A stretch of DNA of 64,000 nucleotides from DATFDN01 sp963767645 (GTDB lineage Bacteria > Pseudomonadota > Alphaproteobacteria > Acetobacterales > Acetobacteraceae). Below, piece by piece: positions 52,308 through 62,172 of this stretch (positions are counted from its first letter, which is position 1; every line of letters begins with the position of its first letter). The notes beneath the pieces were generated by a model. That model was not told where the DNA came from. It saw only the letters and a list, made by a program, of their open reading frames with translations, and did no database searches. Where the stretch lies: the NCBI GenBank assembly GCA_963767645.1, contig CAVYEW010000003.1, forward strand, positions 358,033 to 422,032, read 5' to 3'. A program made the position numbers and the translations under genes.

Positions 52308-52886
52308 TCACACTCCGTCGGCCTTGCGCTCGGCGATCCGCACCTTGGTCGCCACCGGCCCGGCATCGCCCGCCTCCTCGACGTAGTGGACGAGCTGGCC
52401 CTGCTTCAAATCCTCGAACCGGCCATTGGTCACGCTGTCGCGGTGGAAATAGAGCTGGCTCCCGGTGCTGTTCAGGATGAAGCCGTGATCGGCGCCCGGC
52501 TCGATCAACGTGACCTGTCCGGCCAGCGCCGAGCCGGACGGGGCGGTGGTGTCCGCGCGCCCTTGGCGCTTGTGCTCCAGGAGCTGCCGCTCGGCGGCCT
52601 GGAACGCCTCGCGGATCGAGGTGCGGATATCGGGATTGGCGTAGTTCTGCTTGGCATGATGCGGCCCCCGGCTCACCGCGAGATCGCGGCCGGGGATCGA
52701 CAGGGTGATGTGGCACTCATAGACGTTACCGGTCTGGTGCTGGCGGTGCAGTGCCTCCACCGAGACGCGGCAGCCGATCAGGTGGCTGTGGCGCTTGTCG
52801 AGCCGCTCGACGTGCTCGCGGATCATGGCTTCCAGCGATTCCGACGAACTCATGTTGTGGAAGGCGATCTCCAGCGGCCGGTCCAT
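52308..52886 (-). CDS. hpf: ribosome hibernation factor with cold-shock domain (192 aa)
   Basis: RaiA/HPF-type domain: LEIAFHNMSSSESLEAMIRE, HVERLDKRHSHLIGCRVSVE, HQTGNVYECHITLSIPGRDL; then a C-terminal CSD-like OB fold beginning GQVTLIEPGADHGFILNSTG and containing QLYFHRDSVTN. Lacks the usual C-terminal dimerisation domain of long HPF, replaced by the cold-shock-like fold. AAAGGAG site before ATG 52886. Binds 30S subunits and silences ribosomes in stress; RNA binding by the CSD is inferred. Confidence 0.85.
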   Translation of the reverse strand: MDRPLEIAFHNMSSSESLEAMIREHVERLDKRHSHLIGCRVSVEALHRQHQTGNVYECHITLSIPGRDLAVSRGPHHAKQNYANPDIRTSIREAFQAAERQLLEHKRQGRADTTAPSGSALAGQVTLIEPGADHGFILNSTGSQLYFHRDSVTNGRFEDLKQGQLVHYVEEAGDAGPVATKVRIAERKADGV

Positions 52887-52960
52887 GTGGGTCTCCTTTC
52901 TGGCGCCAACACATGGACAGGCCGCGGGTTTCGGCGCACACGGGCGCGAGAGGAGGCACG

Positions 52961-54085
52961 ATGCCGCAGACCGAGATAGGCCGCTCCGAGGATCTGCTCG
53001 ACGAGCTGATGGGCTGGGTGCGGATGGAGACGCCGACCACCGCGCCGGAGGCGGTGAACCGGCTGATGGACGTAGCGGAGGCGGAACTCGCGCGCGCCGG
53101 CGCGGCGCTGCGCCGCCTCCCCGGCCGTGACGGGTTCGCCGACACGCTGATCGCCCGCACCCAGGGCGAGGGCCGGCCGGTGGTCGTGGCCGGGCATCTC
53201 GACACGGTCTGGCCGATCGGCACGCTGGCGACGATGCCGGCCCATGTGGATGGCGAGCGGGCCTGTGGACCGGGGATCTACGACATGAAGGCGGGCAGCT
53301 TCCTCGCCTTGCACGTGGTTCGGGCGATGCTGCGCCAGGGTGTGCGCACCCCGCGGCCGGTGGTGCTGCTGCTGACCCCGGACGAGGAGGTGGGCAGCCC
53401 CACCTCGCGCGCCTGGATCGAGCGCGAGGCAAAAGAGACGGCGCGCGTGCTCATCATGGAGCCGGCCGGGCCGGGCGGCGCCTGCGTGACCGCGCGCAAG
53501 GGAGTCGGCCGCTTCGTCCTCCGCGTCGAGGGGTGCGGTGCCCATGCCGGCGGCGCCTTCCAGGAGGGCGCGTCGGCGGTGGTCGAGCTGGCACACCAGA
53601 TCCAGGCGATCCACGCCATGGTGGACCTCGACCGGGGAATCACGCTGAACGCCGCCCCGGTCTGGGGCGGCACGCGCCCCAACGTCATCCCGCCTGACGC
53701 CGGCTGCGAGATCGACCTGCGGGTGAGCACCGCGGCGGACGGGGCGGAGATGCAGCGCCGGCTGCTGGGGCTGCAGGCCCGCACGCCGGGCTGCCGGGTT
53801 ACGGTCGAGGGCGGCATGAACCGGCCACCCTTCGCCGAGACGCCGGAGATCGCCGCGCTGCATCTGCAGGCGCAGGAGCTGGCGCGCGGATTGGGCTTCG
53901 AGCTGCCGAAGCAGAGCCGCGGCGGCGGATCGGACGGCAATTTCACCGCCGCGCTGGGTGTCCCGACCCTGGACGGGCTCGGTTGTCCCGGCGCCGGGGC
54001 GCATGTCCATAGCGAGCACATCCTCTGGCGCCAGCTCGCGCCCCGCGCGGCGCTGCTGGCGGCGTTGCTGGAGAGCGCAGACTGA
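52961..54085 (+). CDS. M20-family metallopeptidase, carboxypeptidase G2-like (374 aa)
   Basis: Two-zinc exopeptidase. AGHLDTVWPIG (H79, D81), GPGIYDMKAG (D108), TPDEEVGSPTS (E142-E143), a dimerisation domain with GCGAHAGGAFQEGASAVVEL, and a final metal His in AHVHSEHIL. AGGAGG before ATG 52961. Cytoplasmic, no signal peptide. Substrate (glutamyl or other acyl amino acids) unknown. Confidence 0.9.
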   Translation: MPQTEIGRSEDLLDELMGWVRMETPTTAPEAVNRLMDVAEAELARAGAALRRLPGRDGFADTLIARTQGEGRPVVVAGHLDTVWPIGTLATMPAHVDGERACGPGIYDMKAGSFLALHVVRAMLRQGVRTPRPVVLLLTPDEEVGSPTSRAWIEREAKETARVLIMEPAGPGGACVTARKGVGRFVLRVEGCGAHAGGAFQEGASAVVELAHQIQAIHAMVDLDRGITLNAAPVWGGTRPNVIPPDAGCEIDLRVSTAADGAEMQRRLLGLQARTPGCRVTVEGGMNRPPFAETPEIAALHLQAQELARGLGFELPKQSRGGGSDGNFTAALGVPTLDGLGCPGAGAHVHSEHILWRQLAPRAALLAALLESAD

Positions 54086-54101
54086 GGGAGGTGCCCTGCA
54101 C

Positions 54102-55037
54102 TCACAGGTCCAGCGCCCAGTTCTGTCCGACGAGGTCGTGCCCGAAGCTGTGGTGGCGCTCCTCCTCGACCAGCCGGAATCCTGCCTGCTGATAGATGCG
54201 CCGGGCCGCGACCAGAATGTCGTTGGTCCACAGCGTGAGCCGGCGGTAGCCGGCCTGCCGGGCGAAGCGGATGCACTCGTCCACCAGGCGCCGCCCGATG
54301 CCGAGGCCCCGCGCCTCCGGCTCGACATAGAGTAGGCGCAGCGTGGCGACCTCGTCGGAGTGGCGGACCAGGAACACCGAACCGACCACGCCGCCCTCTC
54401 GCTCCGCGATCCAGCACCGCTCGCGCCTGGGGTCGAATTCGCGGATGAACCGGGCGACGATCTCGGCCACCAGCGCCTCGAACTGCTCGTCCCACCCGTA
54501 TTCCCGCGCGTAGAGCGCGGCCTGGCGATGCACGATCCAGCCCATGTCGCCGGGCTGGTGGGGTCGCAGGAGATACGGGACCCTGGGCTCCCGCCGGCTC
54601 GCGCCGCCGAGCAGCGCCTCGGCGGTGTCGAGGGCTGCCAATAGGCGCTGCTGTTCCGCCGCGCTCAGCTTCTCCAGCATTGCCCCGACCTCATTGCGGG
54701 AGCGTGCGTCGATGACGCTGAAGGCTTCCCTCCCCGCATCGGTGAGCGACAGCACGCTGAGCCGCCCGTCGGTGTCGGAGCGCCGGCGCTCGATCAGGCC
54801 GCGCTCTTCGAAGCCACGCAGAATGCGGCTGAGATAGCCCGCATCCAAGCCTAGGTCGCCCCCCAGCTTGGCGGCGGTGCTCTCTCCAGCCTGTGCCAGT
54901 TCATAGATGATCCGCCCTTCGGTCAGCGACAGCGGACCACCCAGCAATCCCTCGTGCAGCACACCGATCTGGCGGGTGTAGAAGCGGCTGAACCGCCGAA
55001 CGGCGCGGACTTGGGTCGTGAGATCGCCATCCATCAT
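54102..55037 (-). CDS. MarR-type regulator fused to a GNAT acetyltransferase (311 aa)
   Basis: Residues 1-150: MarR winged helix (LGGPLSLTEGRIIYELAQAG, LDAGYLSRILRGFEERGLIE, RRRSDTDGRLSVLSLTDAGR). Residues 160-311: GNAT domain with RLLYVEPEARGLGIGRRLVD (acetyl-CoA loop) and AARRIYQQAGFRLVEEERHH. ATG 55037 after GGGAG; longer starts would cross the palindrome. Likely senses a small molecule and acetylates it or a protein; it probably represses its own promoter through the inverted repeat just upstream. Confidence 0.9.
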   Translation of the reverse strand: MMDGDLTTQVRAVRRFSRFYTRQIGVLHEGLLGGPLSLTEGRIIYELAQAGESTAAKLGGDLGLDAGYLSRILRGFEERGLIERRRSDTDGRLSVLSLTDAGREAFSVIDARSRNEVGAMLEKLSAAEQQRLLAALDTAEALLGGASRREPRVPYLLRPHQPGDMGWIVHRQAALYAREYGWDEQFEALVAEIVARFIREFDPRRERCWIAEREGGVVGSVFLVRHSDEVATLRLLYVEPEARGLGIGRRLVDECIRFARQAGYRRLTLWTNDILVAARRIYQQAGFRLVEEERHHSFGHDLVGQNWALDL

Positions 55038-55046
55038 CGTCCACTC

Positions 55047-55069
55047 CCATGGCATAATTATTGCCATGG
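55047..55069. promoter_or_regulatory. palindromic operator upstream of the MarR-GNAT gene
   Basis: CCATGGCA (55047-55054), 7-base AT-rich centre, TGCCATGG (55062-55069): perfect 8-bp arms 10 bp upstream of the start. The size suits a MarR dimer. The AT-rich centre would also overlap a promoter, so binding could block transcription. Confidence 0.65.
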
Positions 55070-55123
55070 GCAACGAGATATCGGCTTTTGTCAACTTTCA
55101 CGCCCGACAGAGACGCGCTCCAT

Positions 55124-56023
55124 TCAGGCTTCGAAATACCGCGCGGACTGTTCGAGATCGGGAATCAGCCCGGGCCGGCTCGGCTGCCATACCAGCCGTT
55201 CCCGGGTCAGCTTGCTGGAGGCCGGGCCGTCGAGCTGGGTGAAGTAGGCGAGCCCGCCAAAATGATCCGCCGCCTCTTCGGGCGATTTGCTCACCACCGG
55301 GACGTTCAGGCGCCTGCCGATCACTTCAGCGATGTCTCGGAACGCGATCGCTTCCTCATCAGCCCCGTGATACCGGGCGCCTGAGGAACCCTTCTCGATC
55401 GCGAGCCTGAAGAGATGGGCGGCATCGAGCCGGTGCACCGCGGTCCAGCGGTTGAGTCCTTCCCCCACATACGCCGACACGCCATTCTGGCGTGCGATGT
55501 TGATGAGGGTCGGCACGAAGCCGTGGTCGCCATCACCGTGGACGGAGGGGGAAAGACGCACCACCGAGATGCGCACGCCCCGCTCCGCCGCCGAGCGTGC
55601 TGCTTCCTCCGTGGCGACACGCGGGAAATCGTTGGACGTCAAAACGGGCGCATCGTCTTCGGTCCCGACACGACCCGGGCTAACAAGCAGCGTCCCGGAG
55701 GTGACGATCACGGGACGATCGGAGCCCGCGAGCGCGGAGCCGAGAGCCTCGATGGCGTGCCTGTCCACCTCGCAGACTTCCTTGAATCTCGAGAAGTCAT
55801 GGATGAACGCGGTGTGGATCACGCCATCCGAGGCCGCGACCCCACTCCGCAGACTGTCCAAGTCCTCAACATCACCCCGATGGACCTGGGCGCCAGCGGC
55901 AATGAGGGAGTTGGCGGCCGCATCGGAGCGCGCCAGCCCGAGCACCTGATGGCCCGCTTGGATCAGCTCCTGAACCACGGTGGAACCGATGAAACCTGTC
56001 GCCCCGGTGACGAAGACACGCAT
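55124..56023 (-). CDS. NAD(P)-dependent epimerase/dehydratase-like protein (299 aa)
   Basis: Extended or atypical SDR: MRVFVTGATGFIGSTVVQEL (TGxxGxxG), GDVEDLDSLRSGVAASDGVI, VTSGTLLVSPGRVGTEDDAP, RISVVRLSPSVHGDGDHGFV, NRWTAVHRLDAAHLFRLAIE. The classical YxxxK is not evident where expected, so catalysis may differ or be lost. AAGGAG before ATG 56023. Lies convergent to nothing; next to the MarR-GNAT gene, perhaps its target. Confidence 0.85.
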   Translation of the reverse strand: MRVFVTGATGFIGSTVVQELIQAGHQVLGLARSDAAANSLIAAGAQVHRGDVEDLDSLRSGVAASDGVIHTAFIHDFSRFKEVCEVDRHAIEALGSALAGSDRPVIVTSGTLLVSPGRVGTEDDAPVLTSNDFPRVATEEAARSAAERGVRISVVRLSPSVHGDGDHGFVPTLINIARQNGVSAYVGEGLNRWTAVHRLDAAHLFRLAIEKGSSGARYHGADEEAIAFRDIAEVIGRRLNVPVVSKSPEEAADHFGGLAYFTQLDGPASSKLTRERLVWQPSRPGLIPDLEQSARYFEA

Positions 56024-56167
56024 GACGACTTCTCCTTCATTTCGCTTCGCGGCCATGATCGCCTTGCAGTCCGTCGGGATGCGTAGCGAGGGAGAAGCCG
56101 CCCGGGACGGTGCCAAACATCGCTGGAACACTGTGCCACGTACCGCTGAAGGTCACAGCCCCTGCTA

Positions 56168-57202
56168 TCACCCCAGCCCGCGCACGATCAGCGGCCCGAC
56201 CGCGTTGGCGACCGGCAGCGGCAGCCGCTTCCACCCCTCCACGAACAGCCGGAACTTCGGATTGAGCGGGCTGTTATCCGGGATCGCCGCGCCGGGGCGC
56301 AGCCGGTAGCGGTAGTCGAGCGGCGCCGGCTCGAAGCCCCAGTTGCGCTTGAAGGCGTGGGCGCCGGTGCCGATCTTGCTGCGGCCGAAATCGAACAGGC
56401 GGCAGCCGCGCTCGGCGGCGCGGCGCATCACCTCCCAATACATGAAGTCGTTGCCGGCGCGCTGTCGCGCGGCCTCGGTGCCGCCGCCGTAGTACGGCAG
56501 CACCTCGTCCTGATAATAGAAGTTCAGCACCGCGGCGATGGGCGTATCGGCATCCATGACCGTCAGCACGTCGCAGCTGTCGTGGAAGATTTCGGCGAGG
56601 ATCTCGAAGTAGCGGCGGGAGAACACCGGCGTGCCCAGGTTGCGCACGCTCTGCGCATAGACGTGGTGCAGCATCCGCACGTCGCGGCTGGAGGTCGAGG
56701 TAAGGCCGTTCTGGATTCCCTTGCGCACCATGGCCCGCTGCTTGCGCGGGATCGCCTTCATGTTGCGTTCGGCATCGACCTCGATCGGGCGCCTGAACGT
56801 CTCGTAGAGGGCCGGACGCGGCATCCAGCCGGAGCAGTCCGCGCCGTCGCGGAAGCGGAACTCGACTGCGGCGGCACGGGTCTCGCGCATCAGCGCAACG
56901 GCATGGGCCGCGAGCGCCGCGGCGCTGTCGGCGTCGGCGGCGAGCGGGCCGCCATAGACGCAGAACGGCACCGATACCAGGGTGCTGCCGAACACCAGGC
57001 TGCGCACATGCGCGAGCGGCAGGACGCCGGTGATCACGCCGTCCTGTTCGGCGAAGACGTAGTGAGTCCGGTGCCGGAACGCGGCCTCGATCACATCCTG
57101 CCATGCGGCGAGGTGGAAGAAGGTGCCGTCCGGCCGCGACCTCACGAACGCATCCCAGGCTGGCGCGCTGTTTCGGGTCAGCGCCTTCATGGCGACGGTC
57201 AT
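56168..57202 (-). CDS. FemAB-like GNAT protein (344 aa)
   Basis: FemAB family: DGTFFHLAAWQDVIEAAFRH, PFCVYGGPLA, RKQRAMVRKGIQNGLTS, VLNFYYQDEVLPYYGGGTEA, FDFGRSKIGTGAHAFKRNWG, ending in VANAVGPLIVRGLG. Very like the proteins annotated as XrtA/PEP-CTERM-associated FemAB, linked to exopolysaccharide loci; no exosortase or PEP-CTERM protein is in this window. Transfers an aminoacyl or acyl group, target unknown. Confidence 0.85.
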   Translation of the reverse strand: MTVAMKALTRNSAPAWDAFVRSRPDGTFFHLAAWQDVIEAAFRHRTHYVFAEQDGVITGVLPLAHVRSLVFGSTLVSVPFCVYGGPLAADADSAAALAAHAVALMRETRAAAVEFRFRDGADCSGWMPRPALYETFRRPIEVDAERNMKAIPRKQRAMVRKGIQNGLTSTSSRDVRMLHHVYAQSVRNLGTPVFSRRYFEILAEIFHDSCDVLTVMDADTPIAAVLNFYYQDEVLPYYGGGTEAARQRAGNDFMYWEVMRRAAERGCRLFDFGRSKIGTGAHAFKRNWGFEPAPLDYRYRLRPGAAIPDNSPLNPKFRLFVEGWKRLPLPVANAVGPLIVRGLG

Positions 57203-57314
57203 GGCGGTTTCCGTGCGAAGGTAGAACTATTGGGCTTAGCACCTCGATCGCTTCCGCCGGAAGCCAAAACGTCCAGGTGTCCGAACGAGCCGCCGAGTGC
57301 CGCGTTCGCACCGC

Positions 57315-58236
57315 ATGGCGGAGAAGGAATCGACGTTCGTCGTGGTCGCCGCGCTGAGCGCGAACGTGGTGATCGCGGCCGCCAAGTTCGCCGCCGGACT
57401 GTTCACCGGCAGCTCGGCGATGCTGAGCGAGGCGGTGCATTCCTGCGTCGATTCCGGCAACGAGGTGCTGCTGATGATCGGGCTGCACCGCGGCCGGCGG
57501 GCGGCCGACGAGATGCACCCGTTCGGCTACGGAATGGAGGTCTATTTCTGGGCCTTCCTGATGGCGGTGATGATCTTCGGCCTCGGCGCGGGTGCCTCTC
57601 TGCTGGAGGGTATACGCGGAATCACCCATCCCCGACCGGTCGACAATCCGTGGATCACCTACCTCGTGCTCGGGGTCGCCGCCTTGGCCGAGGGAACGTC
57701 GTGGGTCATCAGCCTGCGCGCCTTGAACCGAAGCCGCAGGGGTCGCGGCTGGCTGCGCGCGATCAGCCGCAGCAAGGACCCGAGCGTGTTCGCGGTGATG
57801 TTCGAGGACAGCGCGGCACTGCTGGGCCTGGCGGTCGCCGCGCTCGGGATCGGGCTGAGCGAACTGCTCGGCGATCCGATCTGGGACGGAGTTCGGCTCC
57901 TTGGTGATCGCGCTGATCCTCCTGGTCGCGGGCCTGCTGCTCGCGCGCGAGTGCCACGGCCTGCTGACCGGCGAATCCGCGCTGCCGGAGCTGCGCCGCA
58001 GCATCGCCGAGACGGCGAAGGCGCAGCGCGGCGTGCAGCGGCTGGGCGAGCTGGCGACCTTGCAGGTCGGCCCCGAATCGGTGCTGGTCACGCTGAGCTT
58101 GGATTTCGAGGACAGGCTCAGCGCGGCGGAGGTGGAAGAAACGGTGTCCAGCCTGGAGCGCCGCCTCAAGGACGACCATGAGGAGATCACCCGCGTCTTC
58201 ATCGAGGCGCAGAGCCTGAGGGAGCGGCCACGATGA
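57315..58236 (+). CDS. cation diffusion facilitator (frameshifted)
   Basis: CDF-family divalent-metal/proton antiporter. VVVAALSANVVIAAAKFAAG, GSSAMLSEAVHSCVDSGNEV LLM (metal-site H and D), DEMHPFGYGMEVYFWAFLMA, SVFAVMFEDSAALLGLAVAA, and a cytoplasmic domain starting GVQRLGELATLQVGPESVLV. One extra T at 57892-57893 breaks the frame; removing it gives DPIWDGVGSLVIALILLVAG and about 306 residues. Overlaps the next gene. Confidence 0.88.
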
Positions 58237-59357
58237 CCCCGGCCTACCTCGACCCGCGCAGCGGCCAGACCTTCCCGCTGGAGGAGCCGCGCTGGTGCGG
58301 CCCGGAGCGGGCGCCGCTGCTGCTCACCTCCCTGCCCGGCCTGTCCCGCTCGGAGATCGACACCGCCGAGCGCGGGCCGTGGCGCTACCGGGCGGCGCTG
58401 CCTATCGCGGACGCGGCGCCGATCACGCTCGGCGAGGGCGGCACGCCGCTGCTGTCGCGCACGCTGCACGGCATCCCCGCGCTGGTGAAATGCGAGTGGA
58501 TGAACCCGACCGGCAGCTTCAAGGACCGTGGCGCCAGCGTGATGCTGTCGCTGCTGCGCGCGCAGGGGGTACGCGCGGTGCTGGAGGACAGTTCCGGCAA
58601 TGGCGGCGCGGCCGTCGCCGCCTATGCCGCCGCCGGCGGGCTTGCCGCGACGATCCTGGCGCCGGCCTCGACCAGCCCGGCCAAGCTGGTGCAGGTGCGC
58701 GCGCACGGCGCGGCGCTGGACCTGGTGGCGGGCACCCGCCAGGACACGGCGGAGGCGGCGATAGGCCGCGCGTCCGAGATTTTCTACGCCAGCCACAACT
58801 GGCACCCGTTCTTCCTGCACGGCACCAAGACGCTGGCCTACGAACTATGGGAGCAACTGGGGTTTCGGGCGCCCGACAACGTCATCGTGCCGTGCGGCGC
58901 GGGATCGAACGTGCTGGGCTGCGAGATCGGCTTCTCCGAACTGCTGCGCGCCGGCGGGATCGACGGGTTGCCGCGCCTGTTCGCCGCGCAGCCGGCCAAC
59001 TGCGCGCCGATCGCCGCCGCGTTCCTGGCCGGGGAGGCGGTTACTGTAGAGGTTGCGCCGACCATCGCTGAGGGAACCGCCATCGCCCATCCGGTCCGGC
59101 TTGACGAAGTGCTCGGCGCGCTGCGCGTCAGCCGTGGCGGGGCGGTGATGCTGACAGAGGAGGAGATCGCGCAAGCGACGCTCGATCTTGCGCGCATCGG
59201 CGTCTATGTCGAACCGACGGCGGCGCAGGCGGCGGCGGCCTTCGCCAAGCTGCTCGCGGCGGGCACGGTGACGCCGGACCAGGCGACCGTGCTGGTGCTG
59301 ACGGGCAGCGGGCTCAAAGCGACGGCACGGATCGGCGAGTTGCTGGGCGAGGCTTAG
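58233..59357 (+). CDS. threonine-synthase-like PLP enzyme (374 aa)
   Basis: Fold-type II PLP enzyme. NPTGSFKDRGASVMLSL (PLP Lys K97), EDSSGNGGAAVAAYAAAGGL (substrate/phosphate loop), VPCGAGSNVLG (phosphate site) and a C-terminal VLTGSGLKATARI. The N-terminal CGPERAPLLLT resembles threonine synthases of the shorter type, but other beta-eliminating lyases share this fold. Follows the CDF gene by ATGA overlap. Confidence 0.82.
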   Translation: MTPAYLDPRSGQTFPLEEPRWCGPERAPLLLTSLPGLSRSEIDTAERGPWRYRAALPIADAAPITLGEGGTPLLSRTLHGIPALVKCEWMNPTGSFKDRGASVMLSLLRAQGVRAVLEDSSGNGGAAVAAYAAAGGLAATILAPASTSPAKLVQVRAHGAALDLVAGTRQDTAEAAIGRASEIFYASHNWHPFFLHGTKTLAYELWEQLGFRAPDNVIVPCGAGSNVLGCEIGFSELLRAGGIDGLPRLFAAQPANCAPIAAAFLAGEAVTVEVAPTIAEGTAIAHPVRLDEVLGALRVSRGGAVMLTEEEIAQATLDLARIGVYVEPTAAQAAAAFAKLLAAGTVTPDQATVLVLTGSGLKATARIGELLGEA

Positions 59358-59360
59358 GCC

Positions 59361-59394
59361 CCTCCCCCAACCCCTCCCGCAAGGGGAGGGGGGC
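59361..59394. terminator. GC-rich hairpin behind the threonine-synthase-like gene
   Basis: CCCCTCCCG-CAA-GGGGAGGGG lies just after the stop at 59357; it is a long G/C stem followed by CTTTCCTC. It may end the transcript, and the same style of repeat (CCTTGCGGGAGGGGGCC) recurs at 59411 and 60430. Confidence 0.45.
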
Positions 59395-59410
59395 TTTCCT
59401 CTCCCCGTCC

Positions 59411-60429
<1,019 letters not shown>

Positions 60430-60451
60430 CCTTGCGGGAGGGGGCCGGGGG
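60430..60451 (+). repeat. 22-bp repeat flanking the C-depleted block, right copy
   Basis: Second copy of the repeat at 59411-59432, followed by AGGGGAGAACCGGGTGAGG and then the convergent end of the PhyH gene. Confidence 0.75.
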
Positions 60452-60472
60452 AGGGGAGAACCGGGTGAGGGC

Positions 60473-61273
60473 CTACTCCGCTGCATGCCGGAAGCTGCGC
60501 GCGTAGCGCAGCAGCGCGTCGTCGGCGACCGGCTCGATCGGCGTGAAGTCGCGATGCGCGATCCACTCCGGGCGGGTCGGCTTGCGGATGTAGTTGGAGA
60601 CCGCGTTCAGGGTCAGATAGACGATCTTGCGCGGATAGGGCGTGATGTTGCCGGCCGAGCCATGCACCAGGTTGCCGTGGAACATCAGCACGCCGCCCGG
60701 CTTGCCGGTCGGGGTGACGATGCCGCCCTCGTCAACCAGGCGCTTCACCGCGTCGTTGTCGAGGGTCCACAGCGGATAGGAGGTGGTGCTGGTGTCGTGG
60801 CCCGCCGCCAGCGTGCCGTGCTTGTGGCTGCGCGGCACCAGCATCAGGGGACCGTTGATCGGCATCACCTCGTCGAGGAACACGGCGATGTTCATCGCGC
60901 GAGCCTCCGGCATGCCGTCGTCGCGCTGCCAGGTGCCGTAGTCCTGGTGCCACTGCCAGACCTCGCCGTCGAACGCCGACTTCGCGTTGATCTTGAACTG
61001 GTGCATGTAGAGCTTGTCGCCGAAGATCTGCTCCACCGGCTCGATCAGGCGCGGATGCGCGCCGAGCAGGCGGAACGCCTCGTTGTAGGTGTGCGCGGCG
61101 AAGGCGGTACGCGGGGCACCCGATTTCTCGCGCCAGATCTCCGGCCGGTTCTCGCGGTAGATGCCCTCGGCCTCGCGATGCAGCAAGGCGACTTCCTCAA
61201 GGGAGAACGCTTCGGGCAGGAACAGCCAGCCCTCGGTCTCGAACTGGCGCACCTGCTGGTCGTTGAGTCGCAT
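60473..61273 (-). CDS. phytanoyl-CoA dioxygenase-family protein (266 aa)
   Basis: Fe(II)/2-oxoglutarate dioxygenase of the PhyH/EctD type. Iron ligands H109 and D111 (WQWHQDYGTW) and distal H204 (GNLVHGSAGN); FKINAKSAFDGEVWQW and FLDEVMPINGPLMLVPRSHK complete the double-stranded helix; a later Arg (PRKIVYLTL) binds 2-oxoglutarate. Substrate unknown. 12 bp behind the SDR gene and co-transcribed with it. Confidence 0.9.
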   Translation of the reverse strand: MRLNDQQVRQFETEGWLFLPEAFSLEEVALLHREAEGIYRENRPEIWREKSGAPRTAFAAHTYNEAFRLLGAHPRLIEPVEQIFGDKLYMHQFKINAKSAFDGEVWQWHQDYGTWQRDDGMPEARAMNIAVFLDEVMPINGPLMLVPRSHKHGTLAAGHDTSTTSYPLWTLDNDAVKRLVDEGGIVTPTGKPGGVLMFHGNLVHGSAGNITPYPRKIVYLTLNAVSNYIRKPTRPEWIAHRDFTPIEPVADDALLRYARSFRHAAE

Positions 61274-61285
61274 GTCTTGGTCCTT

Positions 61286-62029
61286 TCACTCCGCCAGGAA
61301 ACCACCGTCCACCACCAGTTCGGTGCCGGTGATATAGGATGCCTCGTCGGAGGCGAGGAACAGCACCGCGTTCGCCACCTCGTCAACCTCGCCGGAGCGG
61401 CCGAGCGGGATGCGCTTCATCATCTCTGCCCTGAGCGCCGGGTCGGCGGTGGCGCCCGAGGTGCGCATCGGCGGCATCCAGCCGGGGTGGACGCTGTTGA
61501 CGCGGATCTTGTCGCGGCCGAACTGCACCGCGGCCGACTTGGTCATGATGCGCACCGCGCCCTTCGAGGCATTGTAGCTGAGATGGATGCGATGCTGGCC
61601 GACGAAACCCGAGATCGATGACAAGTTGACGATCGACCCGCCGCCGCGCGCGCGCATCGCCGGGACAGCGGACTTCATGCCGAGGAACACGCCCGTCGCG
61701 TTCACCGCCATTACCTTGTGCCAGGCCGGCGTCTCCAGCACGTCGACGTAGGCGCTGCCGCTGATCCCGGCGTTGTTAACCAGGATGTCGAGCCCGCCAA
61801 AGCGCGATGTCGTCACCTCGACCGCCGCCTGCCAGCCGGCCTCGTCGGTGACGTCCAGGTGCTGGAAGACGGCATCGCGGCCGATGGCGTCCGCCACCTG
61901 CCGGCCTTCCTCGTCCAGCACGTCGGCCAGCACCACCTGCGCGCCCTCGCGCGCGAAGCGCCGCGCCGTCGCCGCCCCCATGCCGGCGGCCGCGCCGGTG
62001 ATGAGTGCCACCTTGCCCTGAAGCCGCAT
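61286..62029 (-). CDS. short-chain dehydrogenase/reductase (247 aa)
   Basis: Classical SDR: TGAAAGMGAA (11-20), VNNAGISG, catalytic S138 and Y152xxxK156 (LSYNASKGA), PGWMPPMRTS and the C-terminal GTELVVDGGFLAE. ATG 62029 is preferred to 62047. NAD(H) preferred, judged by Asp36 after the second strand (VVLAD). Forms an operon with the PhyH dioxygenase; together they suggest oxidation of a hydroxylated compound. Confidence 0.9.
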   Translation of the reverse strand: MRLQGKVALITGAAAGMGAATARRFAREGAQVVLADVLDEEGRQVADAIGRDAVFQHLDVTDEAGWQAAVEVTTSRFGGLDILVNNAGISGSAYVDVLETPAWHKVMAVNATGVFLGMKSAVPAMRARGGGSIVNLSSISGFVGQHRIHLSYNASKGAVRIMTKSAAVQFGRDKIRVNSVHPGWMPPMRTSGATADPALRAEMMKRIPLGRSGEVDEVANAVLFLASDEASYITGTELVVDGGFLAE

Positions 62030-62172
62030 TGCCGCGTCCCCCGTCATCCCGAAGCCGCTTGTGGCTAGACTGGCACGCCGGGCGCCAACCTGGCTACCAG
62101 AGGTCCGGTGGCAGTCTTGACGCGGTACATTATCGGTACTATGCGGATATTATTCCGGAATACGAGACACGC

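Noticed and set aside
56274..58820. An 848-residue minus-strand frame
   Set aside because: Composition is Arg/Ala/Gly of an antisense GC-rich frame; it covers FemAB in another frame and is opposite to the CDF and PLP genes.
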